Shown here in pieces: positions 26,326 through 33,551 of a stretch of DNA of 64,000 bases. The stretch is from Pseudomonas sp. Irchel 3H7 (GTDB lineage Bacteria; Pseudomonadota; Gammaproteobacteria; Pseudomonadales; Pseudomonadaceae): NCBI RefSeq assembly GCF_900187605.1, contig NZ_FYEA01000007.1, positions 310,001 through 374,000 of the forward strand, written 5' to 3'. The notes under the pieces are model-generated. The model saw only the letters and a program-made list of their open reading frames with translations. It was not told the DNA's origin and did not search any database. Position numbers and translations under genes: made by a program. Positions within the stretch are counted from its first letter, which is position 1. Every line of letters starts with the position of its first letter.

Positions 26326-27534
26326 ATGATTCAGCTCGATTTTTACGGAACGCTTGTGGCCGCTTCCTTAGTACTTCTACTGGGGCGCGGGCTCGTTATG
26401 CGTGTTGGCTTCATGCGCAGTTACAATATTCCTGAACCTGTCGCAGGTGGCTTGGTAGTTGCCTTGGTTTTGTTATTGCTGCGAACGTTCGATATTGAAA
26501 TTCGTTTTGATACTTCCCTGCAAACACCTTTAATGCTGGCCTTTTTTGCCACTATCGGTCTGAGCGCCGATTTCGCCAGCCTGAAGAAGGGCGGGCGCAT
26601 CGTGGGGATCTTCCTGCTGGCCGTTACCGGGCTGTTGGTGGTGCAGAACGCGATGGGAATCGGGCTGGCAAAAATGCTCGGGCTCGACCCATTGATGGGG
26701 TTGCTGACCGGCTCGATCACCCTGGCGGGCGGTCACGGTACCGGTGCTGCGTGGGGCACGGTATTCAGTGAGAAGTATGGTCTGGCCTCTGCCTCCGAAC
26801 TGGCGATGGCCTCTGCGACGTTTGGTCTGGTACTGGGTGGTTTGATTGGTGGACCGGTCGCGCGTTTGCTCATCAAGCGTGTGGAAGTGCCCGATTGCAA
26901 TCAACAGGAAGCACCACGATTGCCAAAGGGTTTTGAGCAGCCGAACAAAGAGCGCTCGATCACGCCATTTTCGTTTGTCGAAACCCTGGCTCTGATTGCC
27001 GTGAGCTTGCTGGCGGGCAATCTGTTGAATGGCCTGTTGCACGGGACTGCGTTCGAGTTACCGACGTTTGTTTGTGTGCTGTTTGTCGGCGTAGTGCTGC
27101 GCAACGGTCTTTCAGCACTGGGCTTGTATCAGGTGTTTGAGCGTGAAGTCTCGGTGCTGGGCAATGTCAGCCTGTCGTTGTTTCTGGCGATCGCCCTGAT
27201 GTCGCTCAAGTTGTGGGATCTGGCCGCGCTTGCGCTGCCGATCTTCATCATTCTGGCGATGCAGGCCATGGTCATGGCGCTGTTCGCGATTTTCGTGACA
27301 TTCCGGGTGATGGGCCGCAACTATGATGCTGCCGTGCTGGCGGCGGGGCATTGCGGTTTTGGCCTGGGCGCCACGCCGACTGCCATTGCCAACATGCAGG
27401 CCGTGACGCAGCGCTACGGCCCCTCGCAGATCGCGTTTCTGGTGGTGCCGATGGTCGGAGCGTTCTTCATCGACATTATCAATGTCATCGTGATCAAGCT
27501 GTATTTGGCCTTACCGTTCTTCGCGGCAGTCTGA
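26326..27534 (+). CDS. gltS: sodium/glutamate symporter GltS
   Basis: This 402-residue inner-membrane carrier imports glutamate with Na+. Family length is about 400. It shows about ten membrane helices in two inverted halves, with the glycine-rich pore loops GSITLAGGHGTGAAWG and AGHCGFGLGATPTAIANMQA that mark GltS. It stands alone between terminators, in an AT-rich upstream context. Confidence 0.95.
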   Translation: MIQLDFYGTLVAASLVLLLGRGLVMRVGFMRSYNIPEPVAGGLVVALVLLLLRTFDIEIRFDTSLQTPLMLAFFATIGLSADFASLKKGGRIVGIFLLAVTGLLVVQNAMGIGLAKMLGLDPLMGLLTGSITLAGGHGTGAAWGTVFSEKYGLASASELAMASATFGLVLGGLIGGPVARLLIKRVEVPDCNQQEAPRLPKGFEQPNKERSITPFSFVETLALIAVSLLAGNLLNGLLHGTAFELPTFVCVLFVGVVLRNGLSALGLYQVFEREVSVLGNVSLSLFLAIALMSLKLWDLAALALPIFIILAMQAMVMALFAIFVTFRVMGRNYDAAVLAAGHCGFGLGATPTAIANMQAVTQRYGPSQIAFLVVPMVGAFFIDIINVIVIKLYLALPFFAAV

Positions 27535-27562
27535 ATTCGATCCTGTCTGGAAGTGACGCATA

Positions 27563-27597
27563 AAAAATGCCCGTATCTTGCGATATGGGCATTTTTT
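27563..27597 (+). terminator. bidirectional terminator between gltS and crc
   Basis: Stem AAAAATGCCCGTATC with GATATGGGCATTTTT (loop TTGC) has A-runs on one side and T-runs on the other, so it can serve both convergent genes. Confidence 0.85.
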
Positions 27598-27614
27598 GTA
27601 CTGCGAAACGACGC

Positions 27615-28394
27615 TTAGATGGTCAGCGTCCAGTCGTAGTCGACGATCAGCGGCGCATGCTGCGAGAACCGCGGTTGACGTGGCAGGCGTGCGCTGCGTA
27701 CGAAGCGTCGCAGGCCTGGAGTCAGGATCTGGTAATCGAAGCGCCAGCCCAGATTGAGCATCTCGGCCTGTTCGTTGTCCGGCCACCAGCTGTACTGGTC
27801 GCCTTCGCGGCTGACTTCGCGCAGGGCATCGACATAGCCCATGTTGCCGACAATCTCGTCCATCCAGGCGCGTTCTGGCGCCAGGAAGCCCGGGGATTGC
27901 TGGCTGTCGCGCCAGTTCTTGATGTCGAGCTTCTGCTGCGCCACGTACAGCGAGCCACAATAAATGTACTCGCGACGTTTGCGTCGCTGTTTGTCCAGGT
28001 ACTTGCCGAAGTCGTCCATGAGCTTGAACTTCTGGTTCAAGTCCTCATCGCCGTTCATCCCCGAAGGGAGCAGCAAGGTGGCAATACTGACTTTGTCGAA
28101 ATCTGCTTGCAGGTAGCGCCCGTAGCGGTCGGCCGTCTCAAAACCGAGACCGCTGATGACAGCCTTCGGTTGCAACCGCGAGTACAAAGCCACGCCACCT
28201 TGGGCAGGGACTTCAGCATCGCAGGCATAAAGGAAGTAGCCATCCAGTTGGAAGGCTGGGTCATCCAGTTCAAAGGCGGAGGCACGGGTGTCCTGCAGGC
28301 AGATGACGTCGGCATTCTGTGCTTGCAGCCAACTGAGCAAACCACGCTCGACTGCAGCCTGAATACCATTGACGTTCACACTGATGATCCGCAT
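27615..28394 (-). CDS. crc: catabolite repression control protein Crc
   Basis: This 259-residue protein (start MRIISVNVNG at 28394) has the exonuclease III fold but not its active site. The ExoIII QET is CLQDTRA here, the GDMN loop is CGSLYVAQQ, and the terminal SDHAP is SQHAPL. Crc acts with Hfq to repress translation of catabolic mRNAs when preferred carbon is present. Its place beside pyrE, divergently transcribed, is the Pseudomonas arrangement. Confidence 0.96.
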   Translation of the reverse strand: MRIISVNVNGIQAAVERGLLSWLQAQNADVICLQDTRASAFELDDPAFQLDGYFLYACDAEVPAQGGVALYSRLQPKAVISGLGFETADRYGRYLQADFDKVSIATLLLPSGMNGDEDLNQKFKLMDDFGKYLDKQRRKRREYIYCGSLYVAQQKLDIKNWRDSQQSPGFLAPERAWMDEIVGNMGYVDALREVSREGDQYSWWPDNEQAEMLNLGWRFDYQILTPGLRRFVRSARLPRQPRFSQHAPLIVDYDWTLTI

Positions 28395-28476
28395 AAATGG
28401 CCCCAAAAATCGCGTGCGTGTATGATACACGGCGTCAAGCTAATTAGCTAAATCCGTGGTATTTGGGGTTTTTTTC

Positions 28477-29121
28477 ATGCAAGCGTATCAGCGCGATTTC
28501 ATTCGTTTTGCCATCGATCGCGGCGTTTTGCGCTTCGGTGAGTTCACCCTGAAGTCCGGGCGCACCAGTCCTTACTTCTTCAACGCCGGCCTGTTCAACT
28601 CGGGTTCGGCCCTGGCACAGCTGGGGCGTTTCTACGCTGCAGCCATTGCCGAAAGCGGCATTCCTTTCGACGTCCTGTTCGGCCCGGCCTACAAAGGCAT
28701 CCCGTTGGCGGCGACCACTGCCGTCGCGCTGGCCGAGCATCACGGCCGTGACCTGCCATGGTGCTTCAACCGCAAGGAAGCCAAGGCTCACGGCGAAGGC
28801 GGCAGTCTGGTCGGCGCGCCGTTGACCGGTGACGTGCTGATCATCGATGACGTGATTACCGCCGGTACGGCAATCCGCGAAGTGATGCAGATCATCGCTT
28901 CCCAGGAGGGTGCCAAGGCCGCTGGCGTGCTGATCGCCTTGAACCGTCAGGAGCGTGGCAACGGTGAGTTGTCGGCGATTCAGGAAGTCGAGCGCGACTT
29001 CGGCATCCCGGTGATCAGCATTGTTTCGCTGAATCAGGTGCTGGAATTCCTCGCTGACGATCCGCAGCTCAAGCAGCACCTGCCAGCCGTAGAAGCCTAC
29101 CGCGCCCAATTCGGTGTCTGA
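28477..29121 (+). CDS. pyrE: orotate phosphoribosyltransferase PyrE
   Basis: This 214-residue enzyme makes OMP from orotate and PRPP in pyrimidine synthesis. Start ATG 28477 (MQAYQRDFIRFAI) gives the usual length. It has FTLKSGRTSPYFFNAGLFNSG and the PRPP-binding loop DVLIIDDVITAGTAI. It is divergent from crc and closed by a terminator; an accessory slot follows. Confidence 0.98.
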   Translation: MQAYQRDFIRFAIDRGVLRFGEFTLKSGRTSPYFFNAGLFNSGSALAQLGRFYAAAIAESGIPFDVLFGPAYKGIPLAATTAVALAEHHGRDLPWCFNRKEAKAHGEGGSLVGAPLTGDVLIIDDVITAGTAIREVMQIIASQEGAKAAGVLIALNRQERGNGELSAIQEVERDFGIPVISIVSLNQVLEFLADDPQLKQHLPAVEAYRAQFGV

Positions 29122-29128
29122 CGACGAG

Positions 29129-29155
29129 AAGCCCTGTGAAGACAGGGCTTTTTTG
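29129..29155 (+). terminator. rho-independent terminator after pyrE
   Basis: Stem AAGCCCTGT/ACAGGGCTT with a GAAG tetraloop is followed by TTTTG. Confidence 0.9.
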
Positions 29156-29170
29156 TCACTGTCAAAAGCA

Positions 29171-30040
29171 TTAATCACGCAGGCGCAGTGCGCGCAGTAA
29201 CGCATCAACCTGGCCAAAAGCATCTTGCTGCCACTGTTCCGGTGTTCGGTCTTCCAGGATCTGGCTATCTTCTACGAATCGTCTTACTGACACGGGTCCG
29301 TAACCTCCAACGACGTCAAATTTTTCATTGATGTGAAGGAAGCCCTGCTCACCGTTTCCCGTTGCGAGAACGGGCTGACACTCATCAGCGAGCGCTTCTA
29401 TTCCTCCAGGGAAATTGCGCACGCAATAATAAATGTCATAAGCATCTTTCTGTTTGTACCTGCCATTTAGCGCGAACCCTTTCATCGCCAACAATGCAGG
29501 GATTGAACAAACAGCGACCTCGACGCGATTCGTCCCACCCATTGGCATGGGGCCCTCAATCGCAACCATTTGATAAAATCGCAGCGCCAGATCGGCCCCG
29601 TCAGCACGCTGAACTGCAAACTCGGTGAGAATAGGTGGCTTGTTCTGGATGATTTGGGCGTCACGTGGCATCAGGAAGTCCACGATTACATCTATAGCAA
29701 CCCTTTCGTCCTGCGCGGGTACTTGGCGGACGAGTTGAAAACGGCGTAATTCCCCTCTCTGCTCGTACCCGTTACCCATAAGGGCCTCAACTAACGTTGC
29801 GTATTCCCCATCGCCGAGAGCTTCTGCATCTAGGCTCAAATCCACATCGAGCGTGCCAACGTGTTGCATATCTTCATTTGCAAGCAACAACCATGGCACG
29901 GCACCGCCGATCACCACGAATTTACCTTTGAAGCTACCCAGTATCTGCCCCATTTCAACAAGTACCGTCTTCACGGTCTTCGTTGTTCGATCGTCATAAT
30001 CCGAAGCTGACTGGGGTTCTTGAGGGATCAGAGCGGCCAT
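29171..30040 (-). CDS. AbiEii-like nucleotidyltransferase (candidate toxin)
   Basis: This 289-residue protein has a minimal nucleotidyltransferase core: a GG motif (FVVIGGAVPWLLLAN, residues 41-55), then DVD (GTLDVDLSLD, Asp65 and Asp67), then a third acidic strand (VAIDVIVDFL, Asp117 or Asp121). LLAMKGFALNGRYKQKDAYDIY resembles the K/R...KDxxD segment of AbiEii/MenT-type proteins. Those toxins modify tRNA or other targets with nucleotides. It overlaps the upstream antitoxin-like gene by 13 bases, matching AbiEi-AbiEii order. The substrate is not predictable. Confidence 0.75.
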   Translation of the reverse strand: MAALIPQEPQSASDYDDRTTKTVKTVLVEMGQILGSFKGKFVVIGGAVPWLLLANEDMQHVGTLDVDLSLDAEALGDGEYATLVEALMGNGYEQRGELRRFQLVRQVPAQDERVAIDVIVDFLMPRDAQIIQNKPPILTEFAVQRADGADLALRFYQMVAIEGPMPMGGTNRVEVAVCSIPALLAMKGFALNGRYKQKDAYDIYYCVRNFPGGIEALADECQPVLATGNGEQGFLHINEKFDVVGGYGPVSVRRFVEDSQILEDRTPEQWQQDAFGQVDALLRALRLRD

Positions 30041-31086
30041 ATGAGTTTTTCCTCGCGCAAGTGTTCCGCTGCTTCCTTGCCGCGCTCACCAGCAACACTC
30101 AGATCCAGATAAGTCTGAACCGGGCTCGTGCATAAGATGCCTGGAGCAGGTTCAATGGTATCTAGCAGTAGGCCTTCGTCTTGGGTGACATTGATGACGA
30201 CATTTTCGCCTTTCGAAGCAGGAACGAGCTTCAATGCGTTGATCAGTTTTTCCAGCCCTTCATTATCTGCATAGAAAAAACTCGAGTTTATTCGTGCATA
30301 GGGCGCGAGCCATTGGGCAGCAGAAAATGAAGAAAAAACTGCGCTTCCACTGCTCCGGTCGCTAAGCGCATTGCGCGCTGCTTCTTGCAAAGCATGTCCA
30401 TGTAGTGTGGTGTAAAACGTTTTACGCGCAGCCACGGGTGGTTCATAAACTTCAACCCATGCATCAAGCAGCGCAGTCGGGTCAGATAGCTGTACTCCTT
30501 CGCTCGTTGCTTTGGCCCATTCTCTGTCCAGTAGTGCTTTGCGTACATTACTCACTTGACCCAGACTCGCTCCAGCGGCTTCGGAAAGCTCTACGACGCG
30601 CCACGTATGTTCTGGCTTTTGAAGCATGGTGTGCATGATTCGGGCGGATTTAGGCTTGAAGAGAAACTTCAACTCTCTGCGCTCTGTAGCCGGTCTGTCT
30701 GTAACTTGGTGATCAATGAAAACACCGTCGAATGCGATCCAGCAGTTGCCTTCCAGATCGAGATAACCGACGCTCTTTTCGCGACAAAGCTGCCTCGCGG
30801 CAGGCGAAAGATAGGGCGCTATGAGGATGGGAGTGGCACCTACGGATGAGTCACAAGCATAGTCGCGTAGCTGGAGAATCGCTGTGCTGACAAATCGTGG
30901 CTGCCCATTCGCTTTCACTTCGCAAATCAGGCGGTGGGGCTTTCCGGATACCCTGGTTTCTACAATGAAGTCAGGATTCCAGCGATTTGCAGGCGGGGCG
31001 GATTTCAGCGCCTCTACTACCAGAATAGGAATTCTGTTCAGGAGATCACTTAGTTTTTCTCTTGAGAGGTTATGTAGATTTTTCAT
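30028..31086 (-). CDS. AbiEi-like antitoxin with a PD-(D/E)XK-like N-terminal domain
   Basis: This 352-residue protein precedes and overlaps the nucleotidyltransferase gene. Residues ~35-125 look like a restriction-endonuclease fold: PD at 38-39 (WNPDFIVE), ExK at 56-58 (LICEVKANGQ), a following helix (AILQLRDYA) and the strand GYLDLEGNCWIAFDG. Residues ~145-215 form a winged helix (IMHTMLQKPEHTWRVVELSE, AGASLGQVSNVRKALLDREW), as in AbiEi antitoxins that repress their own promoter. Nuclease activity is untested. GC content is lower than in the flanking core genes. Confidence 0.7.
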   Translation of the reverse strand: MKNLHNLSREKLSDLLNRIPILVVEALKSAPPANRWNPDFIVETRVSGKPHRLICEVKANGQPRFVSTAILQLRDYACDSSVGATPILIAPYLSPAARQLCREKSVGYLDLEGNCWIAFDGVFIDHQVTDRPATERRELKFLFKPKSARIMHTMLQKPEHTWRVVELSEAAGASLGQVSNVRKALLDREWAKATSEGVQLSDPTALLDAWVEVYEPPVAARKTFYTTLHGHALQEAARNALSDRSSGSAVFSSFSAAQWLAPYARINSSFFYADNEGLEKLINALKLVPASKGENVVINVTQDEGLLLDTIEPAPGILCTSPVQTYLDLSVAGERGKEAAEHLREEKLIWPL

Positions 31087-31099
31087 TGCTATCGACCTT

Positions 31100-31115
31100 T
31101 TCAGCGAATGTTGAA
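31100..31115 (-). promoter_or_regulatory. operator-like palindrome 1 of the AbiE-like module
   Basis: TTCAGC-GAAT-GTTGAA lies 14 bases upstream of the antitoxin-like start. The same half-sites with a different centre recur at 31164-31179. Confidence 0.55.
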
Positions 31116-31141
31116 AATAGACATTCTGGTGAAATTTGTCG

Positions 31142-31158
31142 ATATTTCACTGAAATAT
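31142..31158 (-). promoter_or_regulatory. operator-like palindrome 2 of the AbiE-like module
   Basis: ATATTTCA-C-TGAAATAT is a perfect 8-bp inverted repeat around one base, sharing the TTCA/TGAA core with its neighbours. Confidence 0.55.
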
Positions 31159-31163
31159 AGTAT

Positions 31164-31179
31164 TTCAGCATTTGTTGAA
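31164..31179 (-). promoter_or_regulatory. operator-like palindrome 3 of the AbiE-like module
   Basis: TTCAGC-ATTT-GTTGAA has the same 6-base arms and 4-base spacer as the site at 31100-31115. The three sites fill the promoter region. Confidence 0.55.
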
Positions 31180-31209
31180 CAAGCTTGAAATAGTGGAGCT
31201 GCCGCTGTC

Positions 31210-31593
31210 TCAGCGGAGACTCCGCCATTTAAGGGCGATTTTTGCCGCAATCAGCCCGTTGAACAGTGCCAAAACCAGGAGCACCCACACGACCATCACG
31301 TAAAGGGTACTGCTCACGTCGAAGTTCCAAAGATCCAGTGTGCTAGTACTCAAGATGCGAATGGCCGAGGGTAGGTTGACGTAAAACAGCCCCACAAACG
31401 CGCACGTCAACGGCAGCGCCCGCGAATAAAACGCCTTCCCTACTTTCTCTCGACTTCGCCTTCGGCTCTGTGGGCCAGACTGGTATTCATCCAGCGCCAA
31501 CGCTTCACTGAGCGCCGGCCACGCCAGATTGAACATGAACGTGGTCAGGGTCAGCAGCAAGCCACTGACCGCGACGATGTCACTGAACGGCAT
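31210..31593 (-). CDS. small membrane protein, hypothetical
   Basis: This 127-residue protein has three predicted membrane helices (DIVAVSGLLLTLTTFMFNLA, ALPLTCAFVGLFYVNLP, VMVVWVLLVLALFNGLIAAK) with a basic loop (SRRRSREKVGKAF) between the first two. It overlaps the upstream gene by 14 bases, so the two are probably translationally coupled. No family is recognised. Confidence 0.65.
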   Translation of the reverse strand: MPFSDIVAVSGLLLTLTTFMFNLAWPALSEALALDEYQSGPQSRRRSREKVGKAFYSRALPLTCAFVGLFYVNLPSAIRILSTSTLDLWNFDVSSTLYVMVVWVLLVLALFNGLIAAKIALKWRSLR

Positions 31594-32152
31594 TGAGCCC
31601 CAACGTCGCGCAGAGCAAGGCGTGAGAATCCTCGCTGATCTCGAACTGCCCGGCGCTGCCCTTGCGCTTGGTAATGGGTTTGAAGGTCGGCTCGTTCTGG
31701 GTGATCAGCATGTTCAGCTCATCGCGTATCACGTCCGAACTGATCACCACCAGAAATACGGTTTGCGCGTGCTCTGCGGTCTCGATCACGGCACGCATGC
31801 TGTGCTGGAGGATGTCATCGAGCTGATTGCGAAAGCGCGATACCGTGTTCTTCAGCAAGGTTTTGCTTTGGCTTTGGGTCAGCTGAAAGATCGTCGAGAT
31901 CTGCGATTCCGTCGGCAGCGTTTGTCCGAAGTAGCTTTGAATCAGGTAGAGCAGGCGATCCTGTTTGGCCTCGTCGGCCCGGCTGGGCATGCCGCCCTCG
32001 ACCAGCATTTTCAGGTATTCGGTCAGGCTGGCCTTGGCGATACGCTGCAGGGCGTGGGCGATTTCCGCGTCGCCAATGCGCAAGGTCTTTTTGACCGGTT
32101 CCTTTTGTTCCAGCTCGAAAGCGTCGGCGTCGATCGTGAACGAGATCTGCAT
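31580..32152 (-). CDS. hypothetical cytoplasmic protein
   Basis: This 190-residue protein is mostly helical by pattern, with a region around TESQISTIFQLTQSQSKTLL that could form a helix-turn-helix-like unit, followed by NTVSRFRNQLDDILQHSMR. There is no signal peptide or membrane segment. It is the middle gene of a three-gene operon with a zinc-ribbon-like protein upstream and a membrane protein downstream. Function unknown. Confidence 0.65.
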   Translation of the reverse strand: MQISFTIDADAFELEQKEPVKKTLRIGDAEIAHALQRIAKASLTEYLKMLVEGGMPSRADEAKQDRLLYLIQSYFGQTLPTESQISTIFQLTQSQSKTLLKNTVSRFRNQLDDILQHSMRAVIETAEHAQTVFLVVISSDVIRDELNMLITQNEPTFKPITKRKGSAGQFEISEDSHALLCATLGLNAVQ

Positions 32153-32170
32153 GGCTCAGGCGCTCCGGAG

Positions 32171-32422
32171 TTATTTTTTGTCCGAGGGCGTGATGACCTC
32201 GGCGCTTTTGATGTTGGCAGGCTGTTCTGGATAAGGGTCTTTGATCGCATCACCTTGCCCGGTGAGGATTTTCCAGCCATTCAACGCGTGCGCCGTTTTG
32301 CGAAACTGTGGGCACGGTGGCATCGAGGTTTTGGCTTGATTGGAATACTGATGGCCGCAATCAACGCACTCGTAAGTGCCTGGGGAAACATCGCTGCCGT
32401 AAGGGACGTAGTCTTTTTGCAT
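32171..32422 (-). CDS. zinc-ribbon-like small protein
   Basis: This 83-residue protein has one CxxC knuckle (YECVDCGHQYS) and a third cysteine 16 residues on (MPPCPQF), with His at the first knuckle and HAL following, so it may bind one metal ion. It is first in a three-gene operon (18-base gap to the next gene). Function unknown. Confidence 0.65.
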   Translation of the reverse strand: MQKDYVPYGSDVSPGTYECVDCGHQYSNQAKTSMPPCPQFRKTAHALNGWKILTGQGDAIKDPYPEQPANIKSAEVITPSDKK

Positions 32423-32524
32423 GAGTCAATCTCCGGTGGATGAAGGGATGATCCTAGGGAGATTTGTTCGGAGGGAATGTCGGACGTTTCGCTGAGTTGT
32501 ATCGGATGTTTCTTGCGCGCATAA

Positions 32525-32609
32525 AAAAGATCGCAGACTTCGTCAGCTCCTACAGAGACTTCGTACAAAACGACGTTTCTGTAGGAGCTGACGAATGCTG
32601 CGATCTTTT
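32525..32609 (+). repeat. REPIN-type inverted repeat
   Basis: Arms 32525-32556 and 32578-32609 (AAAAGATCGCAG...CTCCTACAGA and near reverse complement) match with one or two mismatches. It separates argB from the accessory operon. Confidence 0.85.
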
Positions 32610-32628
32610 GCTGTTCAGCGATTACCGA

Positions 32629-33534
32629 TCAAGGACGCTTGCGATTGCTGATCAGCGTACCCACACCGGTGTCGGTGAAGATTTCCAGCAGGATCGCGTT
32701 CGGCACGCGCCCGTCAATGATCAGCGAGCTGCCAACGCCGCCCTGAACCGCTTCCAGCGCGCAACGGATCTTCGGCAGCATGCCGCCGTAGATGGTGCCA
32801 TCGGCAATCAGATCGTCGACCTGCTGAGTGCTCAGGCCGGTCAACACGGTGCCCGACTTGTCCATCAGGCCGGCGATGTTGGTGAGCAGCATCAGCTTCT
32901 CGGCTTTCAGTGCCTCGGCAACTTTACCGGCGACCAGGTCAGCGTTGATGTTGTACGACTCGCCATTCTCACCGACGCCGATCGGCGCAATCACCGGGAT
33001 GAAGTTGCCTTTGACCAGCAGGTTCAGCAGTTCGGTGTTGATCCCGACCACTTCACCTACCTGACCGATGTCGATGATTTCCGGCTGGGTCATCTCCGGT
33101 GTCTGGCGGGTCACGGTGAGCTTCTTCGCGCGAATCAGCCCGGCGTCTTTACCGGTCAGGCCGATGGCGCTGCCGCCGTGACGGTTGATCAGGTTGACGA
33201 TGCTTTTGTTGACCTGCCCGCCCAAGACCATTTCAACCACGTCCATGGTCGCGGCGTCGGTGACGCGCATGCCGTCGACGAAGTGGCTTTCGATCGACAG
33301 GCGCTTGAGCAGATCACCGATCTGCGGGCCGCCACCGTGCACGACCACCGGGTTGATGCCCACGGCTTTCATCAAGACGATGTCGCGGGCGAAGCCGGTT
33401 TTCAGCTCCTCGCTTTCCATCGCGTTGCCGCCGTATTTGATCACCAGAGTCTTGCCGACATAGCGTCGGATGTAAGGCAACGCTTCGGACAGGACCTGGG
33501 CGGTATGGGCGGCGGCTTCGCGTTCGAGGGTCAT
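32629..33534 (-). CDS. argB: acetylglutamate kinase ArgB
   Basis: This 301-residue enzyme phosphorylates N-acetylglutamate in arginine synthesis. It has VIKYGGNAM, the nucleotide/substrate loop VVHGGGPQIG, and NINADLVAGKVAEAL. The extended N-terminal helix (LEREAAAHTAQVLSEALPYI) is typical of arginine-inhibited hexameric enzymes. It lies 17 bases downstream of algC on the same strand, the standard pseudomonad order. Confidence 0.98.
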   Translation of the reverse strand: MTLEREAAAHTAQVLSEALPYIRRYVGKTLVIKYGGNAMESEELKTGFARDIVLMKAVGINPVVVHGGGPQIGDLLKRLSIESHFVDGMRVTDAATMDVVEMVLGGQVNKSIVNLINRHGGSAIGLTGKDAGLIRAKKLTVTRQTPEMTQPEIIDIGQVGEVVGINTELLNLLVKGNFIPVIAPIGVGENGESYNINADLVAGKVAEALKAEKLMLLTNIAGLMDKSGTVLTGLSTQQVDDLIADGTIYGGMLPKIRCALEAVQGGVGSSLIIDGRVPNAILLEIFTDTGVGTLISNRKRP

Positions 33535-33551
33535 TCAGGGCTCCGGGTGGA

